64,000 nucleotides of DNA from Alopecurus myosuroides (GCA_028641055.1 CM054057.1:578736610-578800609); one strand, 5' to 3'. Shown: positions 44,317-55,985, numbered from the stretch's first letter. Notes: a model not told the origin generated them from the letters alone. Translations and numbers: made by a program.

Positions 44317-44475
44317 GAAAAACTAACAAAGCAAGCAAAAGATTAGAAACTAGAGAACTAATTTTTTTTGGATATTCCATATAAGAGAAACAAAGCTAAA
44401 CAAAAGTGAGCTAAGCAAGAATAAAACAAAATATAGAAAGTGGAGGTGTGTAACTCCCCTATATGAAAGCTTGAA

Positions 44476-44494
44476 CTCCTCGGCAACAGTGCCA
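44476..44494 (-). other. Primer binding site of element B
   Basis: The minus strand reads TGGCACTGTTGCCGAGGAG, an Athila-type site with changes (CAC for CGC, GAGG for GGGG) that would weaken primer pairing. Confidence 0.7.
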
Positions 44495-44507
44495 GAAAAG
44501 TTGTTTG

Positions 44508-46022
44508 ATGGCGTGGGAACACACCTGTTGGGAAACCCCAAGAGGAAGGTATGATGTAGTCCAACAGAAATTTTCCCCCAGTTAAGGAACCAGGGTGATC
44601 AATCCAGTAGGACTTCAAAGTCTCTCAGTAGGTTGCTTGTTGTATGGCGATTCAACAAGTGTGGAACTATACACAAACACAAACCATCTCTTGCTCCCAA
44701 CTTTCCGAGAAGGTTGTCAATCTTCCCGTCTTGCTGAAAACTAGGGAATTAATTGTATCAAATGGTTGGATAATATTAAATAAAAAAAATGATGATGAAA
44801 GAAAGTAAACGAGGTTGTAATAAATGAAGAAAATAGGACCGGGGGCCATAGTTTCGCTAGTGGCGTCTCTCCTAAGAACAATAAACATGTTGGGTGAAAA
44901 AATTACAGCTGGGCAATTGACAAATCATGAGTGTATGACAATACTATTATGACAAAATATAGGTCACGGGTTCTAACAATGTAGGCATTACGTCAAGGTA
45001 AATAGACCGTCATCCTATAGCATCTATTACTAGAAGTCTACCTTGAGACAAAAATCCATCAAATCTCGCTGGTATTAAGTTGCAAGAACAAAGTGCTTGT
45101 GTGCAATAGAAAAATGCAATACGAACAATACGTAATTTAAGCTATCCTCATCCGTAGGTAAGAACACTGTTGTTTTCTTCCTAGTGGCAACAGCACATTC
45201 CCCTCCTACACGGTTGTGTCACTCGGGCGTTGGTTAAGGGGGGCATTGCAAGACAATATTAAAACACTCTAAAGATATAAGTGAAGCACTCAAAAAGACA
45301 TGAACAAAGTAATTATAATTTCAATGGTTCATTGGATCCCGACAAACATAAATTTTAGCAATTACATAACGGTGATCCTGATCGTGTAGGGAAGCTCACA
45401 AGATCTAAACATGGAGTCACAAGGGAAATAGAACAACATCTTGCTACTGTTATGGACCCGTAGTCCCAAGATGAATTACTCACGCATTTGTCCGGAGGCA
45501 ATCATGGAAATGTAGAGGCCTCCGGTGATGATCCCCCTCTCCGGCAGGGTGCAGGAGCAGGACTCTAAAAGCCCTAGGTTGGACTTTCGAGGTGACGACG
45601 CCTCTGTATCTGTTTCGTGAAAAATTTCTCTTTCCCCGAAGGTTTTAGGGTTAATGTGATTCTATAGGCGAAGAGACGGCGCGAGGCGGAGGCCAGGGTG
45701 ACGAGGGGCCCACCAGGTGCGACCTAGGGTGAACCCACACCTGGGGGTCACCTGGATGCCCCCTGGCTCCCCTCCGGCTCTCCTTTGGACTCCGTCTTTG
45801 TTCCAGGAAAAAAATAAATCCTGACATTTGGAGAATATTTTCTTTCAGAGCTTTTCTGAAATACAAAAATAGCAGATAACAGAGACTGACTCTGGACATC
45901 TTGTTAATAGGTTAGTCTGTGAAATTGTTCGGAAATGAAGAAAAACATGTAGACAACATGCAATAACATAAAGAAAACAAGCATGGAGCACCAAAAATTA
46001 TAGATACGTTTGGATCGGATCA
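44508..46022 (-). repeat. 5' LTR of element B
   Basis: On the minus strand it starts TGATCCGATCCAAACGTATC at 46022 and reads on as a diverged relative of the G LTR (CTATAATTTTTGG; GACTAACCTATTAACAAGATG near 45918-45898). It contains a GC-rich block at 45660-45790. The inner border next to the primer site is approximate. No target duplication can be checked because the left part of B is lost. Confidence 0.65.
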
Positions 46023-47490
46023 CTCAGCATGAATGAAAAGCATATTGTTCGAAGGGAACAATATGGCTGGGTATTCCCTAAGTATATTGATATGCTAAGA
46101 TATTCCATTAAGACATATTTGTTCTTAGTGTCATATCACAACACTGTTATATTAGAATGTGTCCTTTGACCATGAGGTTATCGGGGTGATATATTCTGGA
46201 GAATTTACTTTGGTACTACCCAGAGTCACACCATAAACTGGGCGAACAAAAAGTTAGCCACTCGGTAATTCTAAAGAATTATATTACCTCGATGTTCTGA
46301 GATGGGAATTACTCCTCCGTAGAAAGAGAGAAACATGCCTGGCCCAATCGGTATTCTTGATATCCATAAGTTCTGCAGGCAATGCATGATGATGATGATA
46401 CATCATATGGGATATCATAATATAGTCACAAAATAAAAGGAAACTTACCGGTTGATGAGACAAGACAAAGGTATAAGTGAACCAGAGATTGTTTCACGGC
46501 AATACCGGAATCCATAGTCTCGGGTAAGTTTGGTCTTGTGAGTAATGGAAAAATTGTATAATGACCAACATGTTCGGTAGTTTATTCGTATAATATGTGG
46601 GAGTCAATATGGGAATCCATGGCCCGGTATTGATTATTGAAAAGTAAGGAGTTTCCAGTTTCATGTCCACACACTATCGAACTTGTAGGCGAAACACACT
46701 TAAGTTAGGGCCGATTTTTGTGTATACCGTAGCTCCGGATCAACTAGGAGTATCATCGGAACGGTGTTTCTGCATGATAGACATATTATATATATATATC
46801 GGAGAGAATTTATATTGAGGACATTGGATGTCCTAGAGTAATAGAAATCGTTTCTATTACTGCCGAAATTTGTTTCGGTGTTGTTTTGAGAGAGAAATTG
46901 AGGTTGCGCGCTTTACGGAGCAAGTACGGGGGCATGAGATGTCCCGGCGTGTCAGAAATATATTTTTGACATCGTTAGATAATATCGATGATTTTATCTA
47001 AAGGGTTGATAGTGTTCTGGAAGAGTTTCTGGCAAAAACCGAGAAGTAGTGGAAGTACGGGAGGGGCAGAAATCCCCCTCATGGCCGCACCTAATTTTAT
47101 GGGCTGCCAGGTGGGCCCGAGGGGCATCACGGATTCGTACTTGACATCCAAGCATTTTTGCTGAATTTTATTTGAAAGAAAAGGAGAAAATAGAAAGGAA
47201 AAATGGAGAAAGGAAAGAGGGAGGTGGACTTGGACTTCAAAAGGAGTCCAATCCGAGTTGGGCAAGGTGAAGGGGTGCGGCCACCTCTTGGTGCGACTAG
47301 CCCCCCACCTATTCCTTCTATGACTCCTCCTCCCCCCTAGGTATGTATCCTCTCTCCTCCAACTATATAAAGGACCCCAAGGATCAAAGCAAAGCACACA
47401 ATTGGCTCTCAAGCCCCTCTCTCTCTCTCTCAAAAATAAGAGGGTCTAATTGGAGATTCTAATTAGAGACCCTCTAATTGAATTAGAGCT
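46023..47490. repeat. Unassigned repeat-like DNA rich in short perfect hairpins
   Basis: No coding frame is supported. By eye it has perfect inverted repeats at 46041-46065 (10-bp stem), 46819-46833 (6), 46837-46861 (11), 46863-46878 (6), 46975-47001 (8), 47439-47475 (9) and 47472-47488 (8), and an alternating AT run at 46785-46799. The end looks like a promoter in plus orientation: CTATATAAAGGACCCC near 47361, then a (CT)n run at 47417-47430. It may be an LTR of a Copia-type element, but I could not match it. Confidence 0.4.
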
Positions 47491-48784
47491 TCATATGGTC
47501 GTGTGTTGAGGTGTCCTCTCCTAATTAGATCTAGCTTTTAATTACTTTCTCTCTCCCTCATGTGTTGAGAACTCCACCTTCATATACACCTGCGACGTCT
47601 AGTCCTGAACGGCGAAGCGCTACAGAATTGGCCCCGGCGTATGTGTGCATACTCTTAGAGGGGTAACACGTGAGATCCTGACTCTGCAGGATCAAGGTGA
47701 TGGATATGGGAGTTTGCAATATTCTCACCCACAGGTTTGTGCCTGAGGATCTTCAACAGGCTTCATCGGCATCATCATCCACATCTCTTCCGCTACTACA
47801 GTGTGTGGTACACGATGATTTCGAGAACTAGATCTTGGAATTATTATTCACTTATCTGAATAACAATATCTTGCTTGTTGTGTAGCATGCATGGTGAAAA
47901 AAATTAAATTCCCCGTATGCACATCCCAGTATAATGGAGGAGCAGTATCCGCCAAGGTCGATAGTACCGCTCGCTCGGTACTACCGCGGTACTACCATGC
48001 TAATCTGGTACTTTTGAAGATCCCCGACTCGGTACTGGATCTGGCATGAAAAAATTGGAGCAACGCCGGCTAGGGTCGGTAGTACCGTTCGCTCGGTACT
48101 ACCGCGCCCATCCCGTACTACCGCATGTGCCATTCGCTCAAACAAGACTCCTTTGACCTACCATTGGCAGCTAAGGCCGGTACTACCGGTTGGCCTAGAA
48201 AAGTCTCCAATTGGCATATTTGGTGGAGACTGTAAATACCTTTCTCTTAGCTCGGGAAAGGAAACCACGAACATAACTCTCTCTCCACCATTTACCAAGA
48301 GCTTCAATCACTTCGATTTCTCTCTCTCCACCCACTCAATCAAGCTCATACTTGGAGAATCGAAGCAGAAAGCCAAGATTTACAAGTCTACCAAAGCGAT
48401 TTACATTTCGGTCCTAGGATTTCTTTGAGGAAAAACTAGGCCTCTTGTTTCTTACTTGTTGTGTCTTGTGACAGATTCGTGCTGACTTGGGAACCCCCAA
48501 TTAAATTTTGGGTGTGTGCCCCAAACTCATTATAAAGGTTCCCGGATTCCACTTGAAGGATTTCGATAGTGGAAAGTGAACCAAACCTTTTGTGGCAAGG
48601 TTCATCGGAGAATATGATGAGATCTTTGTGGCGTTGACCAAGCCTGTTGCAGCGAAACTCACACCCCTCCAACGAGATGTACTCCCCTCAAAAGGAGCAA
48701 TTTGGGAATACGTCATTATCTCTGTGTGCTTCCATTTCGGTTACGTATATTCTTTAGCAATTATTTACATCTTGTATCTCTGTG
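47491..48784. repeat. Unassigned repeat-like DNA with GGTACTACCG motifs
   Basis: Contains an array of GGTAGTACC/GGTACTACC motifs at 47957-48187, including a perfect 11-bp hairpin at 48077-48104 and a near-copy 118 bases earlier. Downstream (48470-48700) a run with GGTTCATCGGAGAATATG and GTGGCGTTGACC recalls non-coding sequence common in Triticeae repeats. It ends where element H internal sequence begins. No ORF supported. Confidence 0.4.
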
Positions 48785-49080
48785 TGTCTTTCACGTGTCA
48801 CAGCTCAAGAAATGCTTCAAAGATCCAGGTCGTGCAGTTGATCATGATTCAATTGATCTGCAAGAAGACCTCTCTTATGAAGAGCATCATGTTCGCATTC
48901 TCGATGAGACCGAGCGCAAAACTCGCAACAAGAGCACCAAGTTCTTAAAAGTGCAGTGGTCTCATCATTCCGATAAAGAGGCAACGTGGGAGACCGAAGA
49001 GGATCTTCGCAAGAAGTATCCGGACCTTTTCTCTTGTCAGTAGGAATCTCGGGGCGCGATTCCTTCAAGGGGGGGCGTTT
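48785..49080 (+). pseudogene. Chromodomain end of element H integrase, extra copy
   Basis: Starts at TGTCTTTCACGTGTCACAG, shared with 55246 onward. Encodes FHVSQLKKCFKDPGR, then the chromodomain (LSYEEHHVRILDETERK; KFLKVQWSHHSDKEATWETE; DLRKKYPDLFSCQ) to a TAG at 49041-49043. The frame is fused to upstream foreign sequence and is open from 48702. It is followed by the purine tract AAGGGGGGGCGTTT and the LTR. Confidence 0.75.
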
Positions 49081-50363
49081 TGTAACATCCCAAGTATGAA
49101 AACAACCTTAGAATGTTTGTTTCCTGTTTTTTTTTCAAATGCATCATGTCATCATATTGCATTCATGTGTTCAATTTGAATTTCAAAACAAATTTCAAAT
49201 CCTTGTTTCACACTTGTCTGTTACAATTTTCAAATGAAACATTTAAATCAAAAAATTCTATTGTTCCCAATAAACTCGAATTTTCATATAATTAACTTGC
49301 TTAATTTTCAATATTTTCAATTATTGCAAAATTCACTCAAATTCATTTAAATTTCAAACAGCAGCAAAATTTAAAATTTTGAAAAACAAAAGTTTGTACA
49401 ACTGGGCTTTTGCAACAAGGAACCTATAAATATTTACCACAAAAAATTTTGAAATCCCAAAACCCCTTCTTTTCTTCTCTTTTCTTTTCTGCAAAAAAAA
49501 AGAAGAGGGGAGCAACCAGGCCAGCCCAAGTGGGTCGCCCCAGCCACACGCAGCGCGCAGCCCGCGGCCTCCTTCTCCCTCCTCCGTACGGAGCGGGTAG
49601 CGACACCGCTGACGCCAGCACCGCACGCACCCCTCCTCACCTGCTCCTCCCTCTCCCTTTTTCTACCCCGAGCCCCCCAAACCCTAGCCAAGCCTCCCCT
49701 CTTCCTCCCTGCGCCGCCATTTTTTCCCCTCTCCTCTCGTTTCCCTTCTCCTTGTTCTGAAAATCCCCGAGAGTGACAGGGAGGGACACCGCCGTCGACA
49801 CGCCGCCATGGTGCATCTCCGGCCACGCTAGGGACACGTGCACCACCCCCGGGACCCCTGCTACCTCTTCTACCGCAACACCGAGCACGAGCAGCCTCCA
49901 CGACGCCGGAATTCCTCTGCTCCTCTCCAGCCCTTTCTGAACTTCATCGACGCCTCGTCGTCTCCGACCACGGCAACCTCGTCCGGCTGCTTCAGCGCAC
50001 TCACGGTGAGCCACCGCTGCCATCCGAGGCGTTTTCCCGTCGATCCGTGCCCTAGTTGCGCAGGTGCTATTTCTTAACCCGAGCACCCCCGCCATGGACG
50101 CGTTCTGAGCAAGCCCTCGTGCCTCTGCTGTTCTCCCCGCCACCTTGTACGTGTCGTTTGCCCCCTCCTAGTTAACCCCTGCACCCACGCAACACACTAG
50201 CACCGCCGATTTGGGGTCAACGACGGCGAGCGAGCGCCGCCGTGCCGTTTGTTTCCGCCACGGACTGAACACCTGGGTTCAGTTTCGTCAGAAAACGAGC
50301 ACGCTCCAGATCCCACCTCAGGACCCCACCTTTCCCAGATCTGTCACGATTCGCAGCCCAGCC

Positions 50364-50414
50364 CAGTGGCCACAGGCCCGTGCTCGCAAGCCCACGTCGC
50401 GGGTTCGATTCCCC
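50364..50414 (+). other. tRNA-like A/B-box module in H left LTR
   Basis: CAGTGGCCACAGGCCC at 50364 then GGGTTCGATTCCCC at 50401-50414, the latter a perfect polymerase III B-box. It sits in the equivalent LTR part as the F modules, which have the same CAGTGG lead. Confidence 0.45.
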
Positions 50415-51504
50415 GTCCGCGCGGATTAAATCCAACACCATTTTACCACCGCGCGCTGACAGGTGGGGCCTTCCTGTCAACGGCAGCGTAAGCCACGCGC
50501 GCGCACACCCGCGTCCACGCAGGCGCCAGCTGGGCGCTGGCCCACTGGCCAGTGACCCAGGGCTAGTCTGCCCTGCGTAACAGAAGTCCCAGGGACTTTT
50601 CTGAAGTTTCTGTTTTCACGAACAAGCCCCTGGAAACGTTAAAACTTTCTGGAAATTACAGAATAGCCCCTGTTTTTCAAATTCAAATAACTTTTGCAAC
50701 ACAAATCCAAATTCAGTAAATAAAATATGTTTTCCATTCAAAATTTCCTGAAATTTTCAAATATGCAATCTGTTTACTATTTTGAACAATTAAAAAATTA
50801 TATTATTTTCCGTACCTTATTTAATTCATTTAAAATTGTTCAAAACATAACTAATTCAAATTAAATCCAAATTTAATTTGTAAAATATGTTTTCAAACCA
50901 GAAAAATGTAATCTTTTCAAATATGAATTTCATTTCATGTTTGGAACAAATAAAATTCAAATAATTTTAATACTTGAATTAAAATTCATTTAAATCTTGT
51001 TTAAACTTGTTTCATTCATAATTAATTCATTTTAATTTCAAATTCAGAAAGTAATACATGTTTTCCAATCAGAATTAAATGCTCTATCCAAGTATGCCAT
51101 AATAACAACATTTTGAGAAACTAAATTTTGCACTAATTTCAATTCTGATTTTTATTCAATTAAAATGCCAAAAGCCACAATTAAATATTTACAACTCCAA
51201 ATTTGGCAAATAAAATATCTAGTTGAAGCTAATTTCATTTCCTAGCTGTTTCTATCATCTCTCATGCATTTAATCAACTTTAATAAATGTTTAGTTGTAA
51301 TTCATTAAATTCTCAATTTATGCACATGGGTTTTACCATATGCAATTCAGTTGCATATGGGCCCATTTAATTATGTTACCATGTCAACTAGCTTATCTTT
51401 GATGCATCCTTAAAAATTGTCATGCATCATCCCATGTTTGTGCATTATGCCATGTTATTGATTGTTTGTCTCTCTGCGTTGTTTGTTTGCTTCTTCTCGA
51501 ATAG

Positions 51505-52861
51505 ACGACGACGTTGAGACAGACGAGGTTTACGATACCACTTCAGAGGAGTTAGCCCAGTACCAGGCTACTGAGTTTGCAGGCAAGTATTCACTCACAT
51601 GAACCATTGTGTCCCTTTCACACTTGATACCGATACTTTCCGTTGTCTAACCTGCTAGCATTATGATTCGTTGCTTGTGTTCCGATCCTATCACATGTTA
51701 TCCTGTAACCCTGATATAGCCTATCCTCCACACCTATAACCCTGTTGCTTGTTGCCTGTGTCCTACTAGCATGCTTAGGGTTGGTTATGCTCGAGTCTGA
51801 TGTCCGTTATTTCTTTTACCATATTTATTATGTTCTGGGGGATCGATGTTTAAACACCAACCTGTTAATGTTTGAGGTAATGCAAATTTGATGATAAGGC
51901 ACAGGCAGGAGGCCGAGTATGGTTTTGAGGCCTGCTAGTGTCGAACTCAGGAAAAGTTCTTGTCCTCTAGATCCATGATGAGCGCTCTAACCGCATGTGG
52001 GAAGCGTGTATGGGCGCCCCCCGCAACTCTGATTCGATTCGCATCTCGTCCAAATCGCCACACTTAGTTCGGACTTTCCATTTGATGCACGCATATGCAG
52101 GTACGAACCCTTGGCGCCAGGGTGGAACTTTTGTAGTCGGCATTTAGGGCGGCGTGGTCTTCCAGTGCTATGAGGGCCCCCTTTTCTTTGTGGGGGCTCG
52201 ATTAGCCGCGCACGCACAGCACGTGGTTCTTTGGGCTTGATGCGAAGAAGAGTTGGGTTGTGTTGAGTGGCCTGCTTGGTGGGTTTGATCCCCGTCTGAC
52301 GGGCTATTCTTACGTGTACGGCCAAATTGGTGCACCCCTGCAGGGTTAAATCTTCTCGAGAAGCCGTGTTGTCCGCGGTTATGGATGACTTGGTGATAGG
52401 GCTGGCTAACAAGGATTAGACAACTTACACCTAATCAATAATAAGTTGACTAGTAATAGGCATATTGCCACAATAACCTGAAGCTTCATTAAACCAACTG
52501 TGTGAGTTATCCTCGGGTTGCTTCTTTGGATAAGGGGCGAGATCCAGGATGGGTTTGTTTGAGGTTGTTGGTAGTTGGTTCCGATATGCTAACTTATCTC
52601 CTTTCTATTAGCCGGAAGTTGTAGTGTGTCTCTGTAGTTGGTTACTGCAGCCCGCTGCCGCACTTTTGTATCACCTATTCTTCCTTTGAACCCAAAGCAT
52701 CTGTACTTAGTGTTGTCGGGTACCCTTTGGTATCTTGTGCGTCTTGCTTGCCAGTACTCGCCTGTACTGACCCCTTTGGGGTTGCTGGTTCTGCAGACTA
52801 CGTTTCCGAGGATCCCCATGGTGGCTACTACGTGGAGTATGACGAGGCTGCTGACGAGTAG
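51505..52861 (+). CDS. Conserved two-exon coding segment in H left LTR
   Basis: Exon X 51505-51582 (78 bases) follows TTGCTTCTTCTCGAATAG and encodes DDDVETDEVYDTTSEELA plus YQATEFA-type residues; donor GCAG^GCAAGT. Exon Y 52797-52861 (65 bases) follows GGTTCTGCAG and encodes YVSEDPHGGYYVEYDEAADE and TAG. The intron is 1,214 bases. Compared with F, exon X differs by four silent changes and one replacement (Gly/Glu); exon Y by one silent and two replacements. The intron sequence between them has diverged far more. The in-frame first exon with an ATG is not clear here. Product unknown. Confidence 0.5.
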
Positions 52862-53328
52862 ATAGCGGACCCGGGCAGGATCCGAGACTTCGCGGATGGG
52901 CTCCGTACTTTTCGTTTCTGGCCTCTTAGGACTATTTGGATCTTGTCTGTACTCAGACACTTTGGATGCTTGCGCTGTGTTGTAATGATGACTTGTTGGG
53001 ACATGTGTCCTCTGCATGATTGTATTTGCTATCTCTGCTCTAGTGAGAGCTATTTGCCGCTTATTTCTATCTTTTGTGTCTTAGAGATTTGTTGTGGTAT
53101 CACTTGTTCAAATGCCGTTGACGTACCATGTGTGTATGTATGAAGTACGTCAATGGAAGTATTCGGATTTCTGTTGGATGGTTTCACAGACGATGAATAG
53201 TAGAGGATGGTTGTCACACGTTTACTTGTTGGCCTGCTCACATTGGGATGCGGGTGCTGGTAAGCCCCGTAAGCCAATCCTCTCTATTTAGCGGGCTGTG
53301 GGTATCCTCTAAAAGTCCGGGTGCGACA

Positions 53329-53845
53329 AATGGTATCAGAGCCTGTCTGACTGTAGGATCCCTTTTACTGGTCGCAGTTGAGTCTAGAAACTATTTTGTA
53401 GCTATATAGGAAAAATGAAACGTGAGAGTAGGAATTCTGTTCTTTTATTTCTTTCCCCACCCACCCTCCCTTTTTTTGGTAAGGAAGTGCAACGTTGTTT
53501 TCTCTTCTCATCTAAACTTTCAAGTTAGGATTTCACGTATTCTGGTTTCTCTAGGATGGTTATATCTACTAGACCATAGGAATGGAGGTGGTTGTGACAT
53601 GATTTATCATGTTGCCTACTCACGATTGAGAACGGAGGCACATAAGCCCCGGAAGCAGATCCTCTATTCCTTAAGCACTAGATATTGATCCTTTAGAAGC
53701 CCGGATGGGTTTTCCGTAGTACCTCAGGAGTGTTTTGGTCTCGTGTTTCCCGAATGTTGCTTCGTTATCCTGTTCATCTCAAGACCTTTTCGTCCGTTGG
53801 AACCTTGTTGTTGCTTGCCACTTCAGTTCTTTCTACCGGCGTCTA
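53329..53845 (+). other. Leader of element H with primer site, no gag
   Basis: TGGTATCAGAGCC at 53331-53343 is the initiator Met tRNA site. The following ~500 bases match the F leader (CCCTTTTACTGGTCGCAGTTG onward) and lead straight into the short coding piece that ends TCTAATCAAAG (53845-53855), as in F. Gag, which should lie here, is absent. In F the piece continues into protease; in H it jumps to RNase H. Confidence 0.75.
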
Positions 53846-55503
53846 ATCAAAGGAGATGGATTGAAAAGATTAAAGAATTTGATCTTACCATTTCTTACAC
53901 TCCAGGCAAGGCTAATGTTATGGCCGATGCTCTCAGTCGCAAGTCGTATTGCAATAATCTCATGATCATGGAAAGCCAACCTCCTCTTCATGAAGAATTC
54001 TAGAAGCTCAACCTTGGTCTTGTTCCTCAAGGCTATCTTGCAAACTTGACAGCCAGTCCAACTCTTGAGGACAAGATTCGTTCTGAACAACTTCGTGATG
54101 TTGATATCAAGAAGATGGTAGAGCACATCAAAGAAGGCAAGGAGAAATTTAAGTCCTTCTCAATCGATGACAAGGGAACTGTGTTCTTCGAAGGACGCAT
54201 TGCAGTTCCTCAAATCCAAAGTCTCAAAAATGTCATTCTCAAGGAGGATCATGAAACTCCTCTCTCCATACACCCTGGAAGTACAAAGATGTACCAAGAT
54301 CTCAAGACACTGTATTGGTGGCCTAGCATGAAACGTGAAATTGCTCGATATGTTTCTGAATGCGACGTTTGTCAACGTGTTAAGGCAGTTCATCAGAAAA
54401 CAGCCGGTCTTCTCCAACCTCTGAAAATCCCTGAATGGAAGTGGGACATGATTGAAATGGACTTCGTCACTGGTTTTCCAAAGTCCAAGAGGGGCAACGA
54501 TGCAATCTTCGTTCTCATTGATCGACTCACTAAAGTAGCTCACTTCTTTCCTGTCAAAGAGACAATCTCAGCTAGTCAGTTAGCAGAGCTCTACACAGCA
54601 AAGATTGTTCCTCTTCATGGTATTCCATTGGAAATAAGCTCAAACCGTGGAAGCATCTTCACTTCTCATTTCTGGAAAAGCTTTCAAGAAGCCTTGGGCA
54701 CCAATCTTCTGTTCAGCACAGCCTATCATCCTCAGTCTCAAGGGCAAGTCGAAATAGTCAATCAGATTCTCGAGGATATGCTCAGAGCATGTGGTCTCTC
54801 TTTTGGCATGAAATGGGAGGAATGTCTTCCATATGCTGAATTCTCCTACAACAACAGCTTCCAGGCAAGCCTAGGCATGGCACCATTTGAGGCTCTCTAT
54901 GGCCGCAGATGCAGGAGTCCAATCAATTGGTCTGGAGCTGGTGAACGTTCACTCTTAGGCCCTGACATTGTTAACGAGGCCGAAGAGAAAGTTCGCATCA
55001 TTCGTGACAATCTGAGGATTGCTCAATCTCGTCAGAAAAGCTACTATGACAGCAAACACAGGGACATGGTTTATGCAGCTGGAGACAAGGCATATCTCCG
55101 TGTTACTCCCCTCAGAGGCACTCATCGTTTTGGTGTCAAAGGAAAACTTGCACCAAGATATATTGGTCCCTTCAACATTCTCTCAAGGCGTGCAGAAAAT
55201 GCCTATCGTCTTGAACTTCCAGAAAAGCTATCCAAGGTGCACGATGTCTTTCACGTGTCACAGCTCAAGAAATGCTTCAAAGATCCAGGTCGTGCAGTTG
55301 ATCATGATTCAATTGATCTGCAAGAAGACCTCTCTTATGAAGAGAATCCTGTTCGCATTCTCGATGAGACCGAGCGCAAAACTCGCAACAAGAGCACAAA
55401 GTTCTTAAAAGTGCAGTGGTCTCATCATTCCGATAAAGAGGCAACGTGGGAGACCGAAGAGGATCTTCGCAAGAAGTATCCGGACCTTTTCTCTTCTCAG
55501 TAG
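53846..55503 (+). pseudogene. Element H pol remnant: RNase H end, integrase, chromodomain
   Basis: One frame with a single TAG at 54001-54003. The first part is the RNase H tail (RWIEKIKEFDLTISYTPGKA; ADALSRK). The open 485-residue part (54046-55503) is integrase. Its zinc residues are His69, His76, Cys106 and Cys109. The core has Asp139 (EMDFVTGF) and Glu236 (GQVEIVNQ), but Asn200 (SSNRGS) replaces the second catalytic Asp, with the correct 35-residue spacing to Glu236. A chromodomain closes the protein (~425-480: LSYEENPVRILDETERK; KFLKVQWSHHSDKEATWETE). Integrase with a C-terminal chromodomain marks the chromovirus group, Tekay/Del type. The Asp to Asn change should abolish activity. Confidence 0.85.
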
Positions 55504-55523
55504 GAATCTCTGAGCGCGATTCC

Positions 55524-55540
55524 TTCAAGGGGGGGCGTTT
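55524..55540 (+). other. Polypurine tract of element H
   Basis: CAAGGGGGGGCGTTT ends directly before TGTAACATCC at 55541. The same tract precedes the left LTR at 49081 and, on the minus strand, the F 3' LTR at 12834. Confidence 0.8.
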
Positions 55541-55953
55541 TGTAACATCCCAAGTATGAAAACAACCTTAGAATGTTTGTTTCCTGTTTTTTTTTCAAAT
55601 GCATCATGTCATCATATTGCATTCATGTGTTGAATTTGAATTTCAAAACAAATTTCAAATCCTTGTTTCACACTTGGTCTGTTACAATTTTCAAATGAAA
55701 CATTTAAATCAAACAATTCTATTGTTCCCAATAAACTTGAATTTTCATATAATTAACTTGCTTAATTTTCAATATTTTCAATTATTGCAAAATTCACTCA
55801 AATTCATTTAAATTTCAAACAGCAGCAAAATTTAAAATTTTGAAAAACAAAAGTTTGTACAACTAGGCTTTTGCAATAAGGAACCTATAAAAATTTACCA
55901 CAAAATTTTTTGAAATCCCAAAACCCCTTCTTTTCTTCTCTTTTATTTTCTGC

Positions 55954-55985
<32 letters not shown>

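Larger units (their letters stand above)
49081..53328 (+). repeat. Left LTR of element H (4,248 bp)
   Basis: Starts TGTAACATCCCAAGTATG, ends AAGTCCGGGTGCGACA. Regions in order: AT-rich start, a gene-like GC-rich stretch (49500-50150) with a GTGAGC donor-like site at 50005, a tRNA-like module (50364-50414), ~1 kb AT-rich, exon X (51505) and exon Y (52797). The partner LTR is 55541-59814. Confidence 0.9.

Noticed and set aside
46785..46799. Alternating AT run as an origin or promoter
   Set aside because: A short dinucleotide run in AT-rich DNA; no supporting context.
49434..50143. Overlapping open frames on both strands in the GC-rich part of the H LTR (also 55863-56686)
   Set aside because: They overlap on both strands, lack domains and look like GC-rich 5' UTR-type sequence.
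50401..50414. True tRNA gene at the B-box
   Set aside because: No full cloverleaf with acceptor stem could be drawn by eye; listed only as a tRNA-like module.
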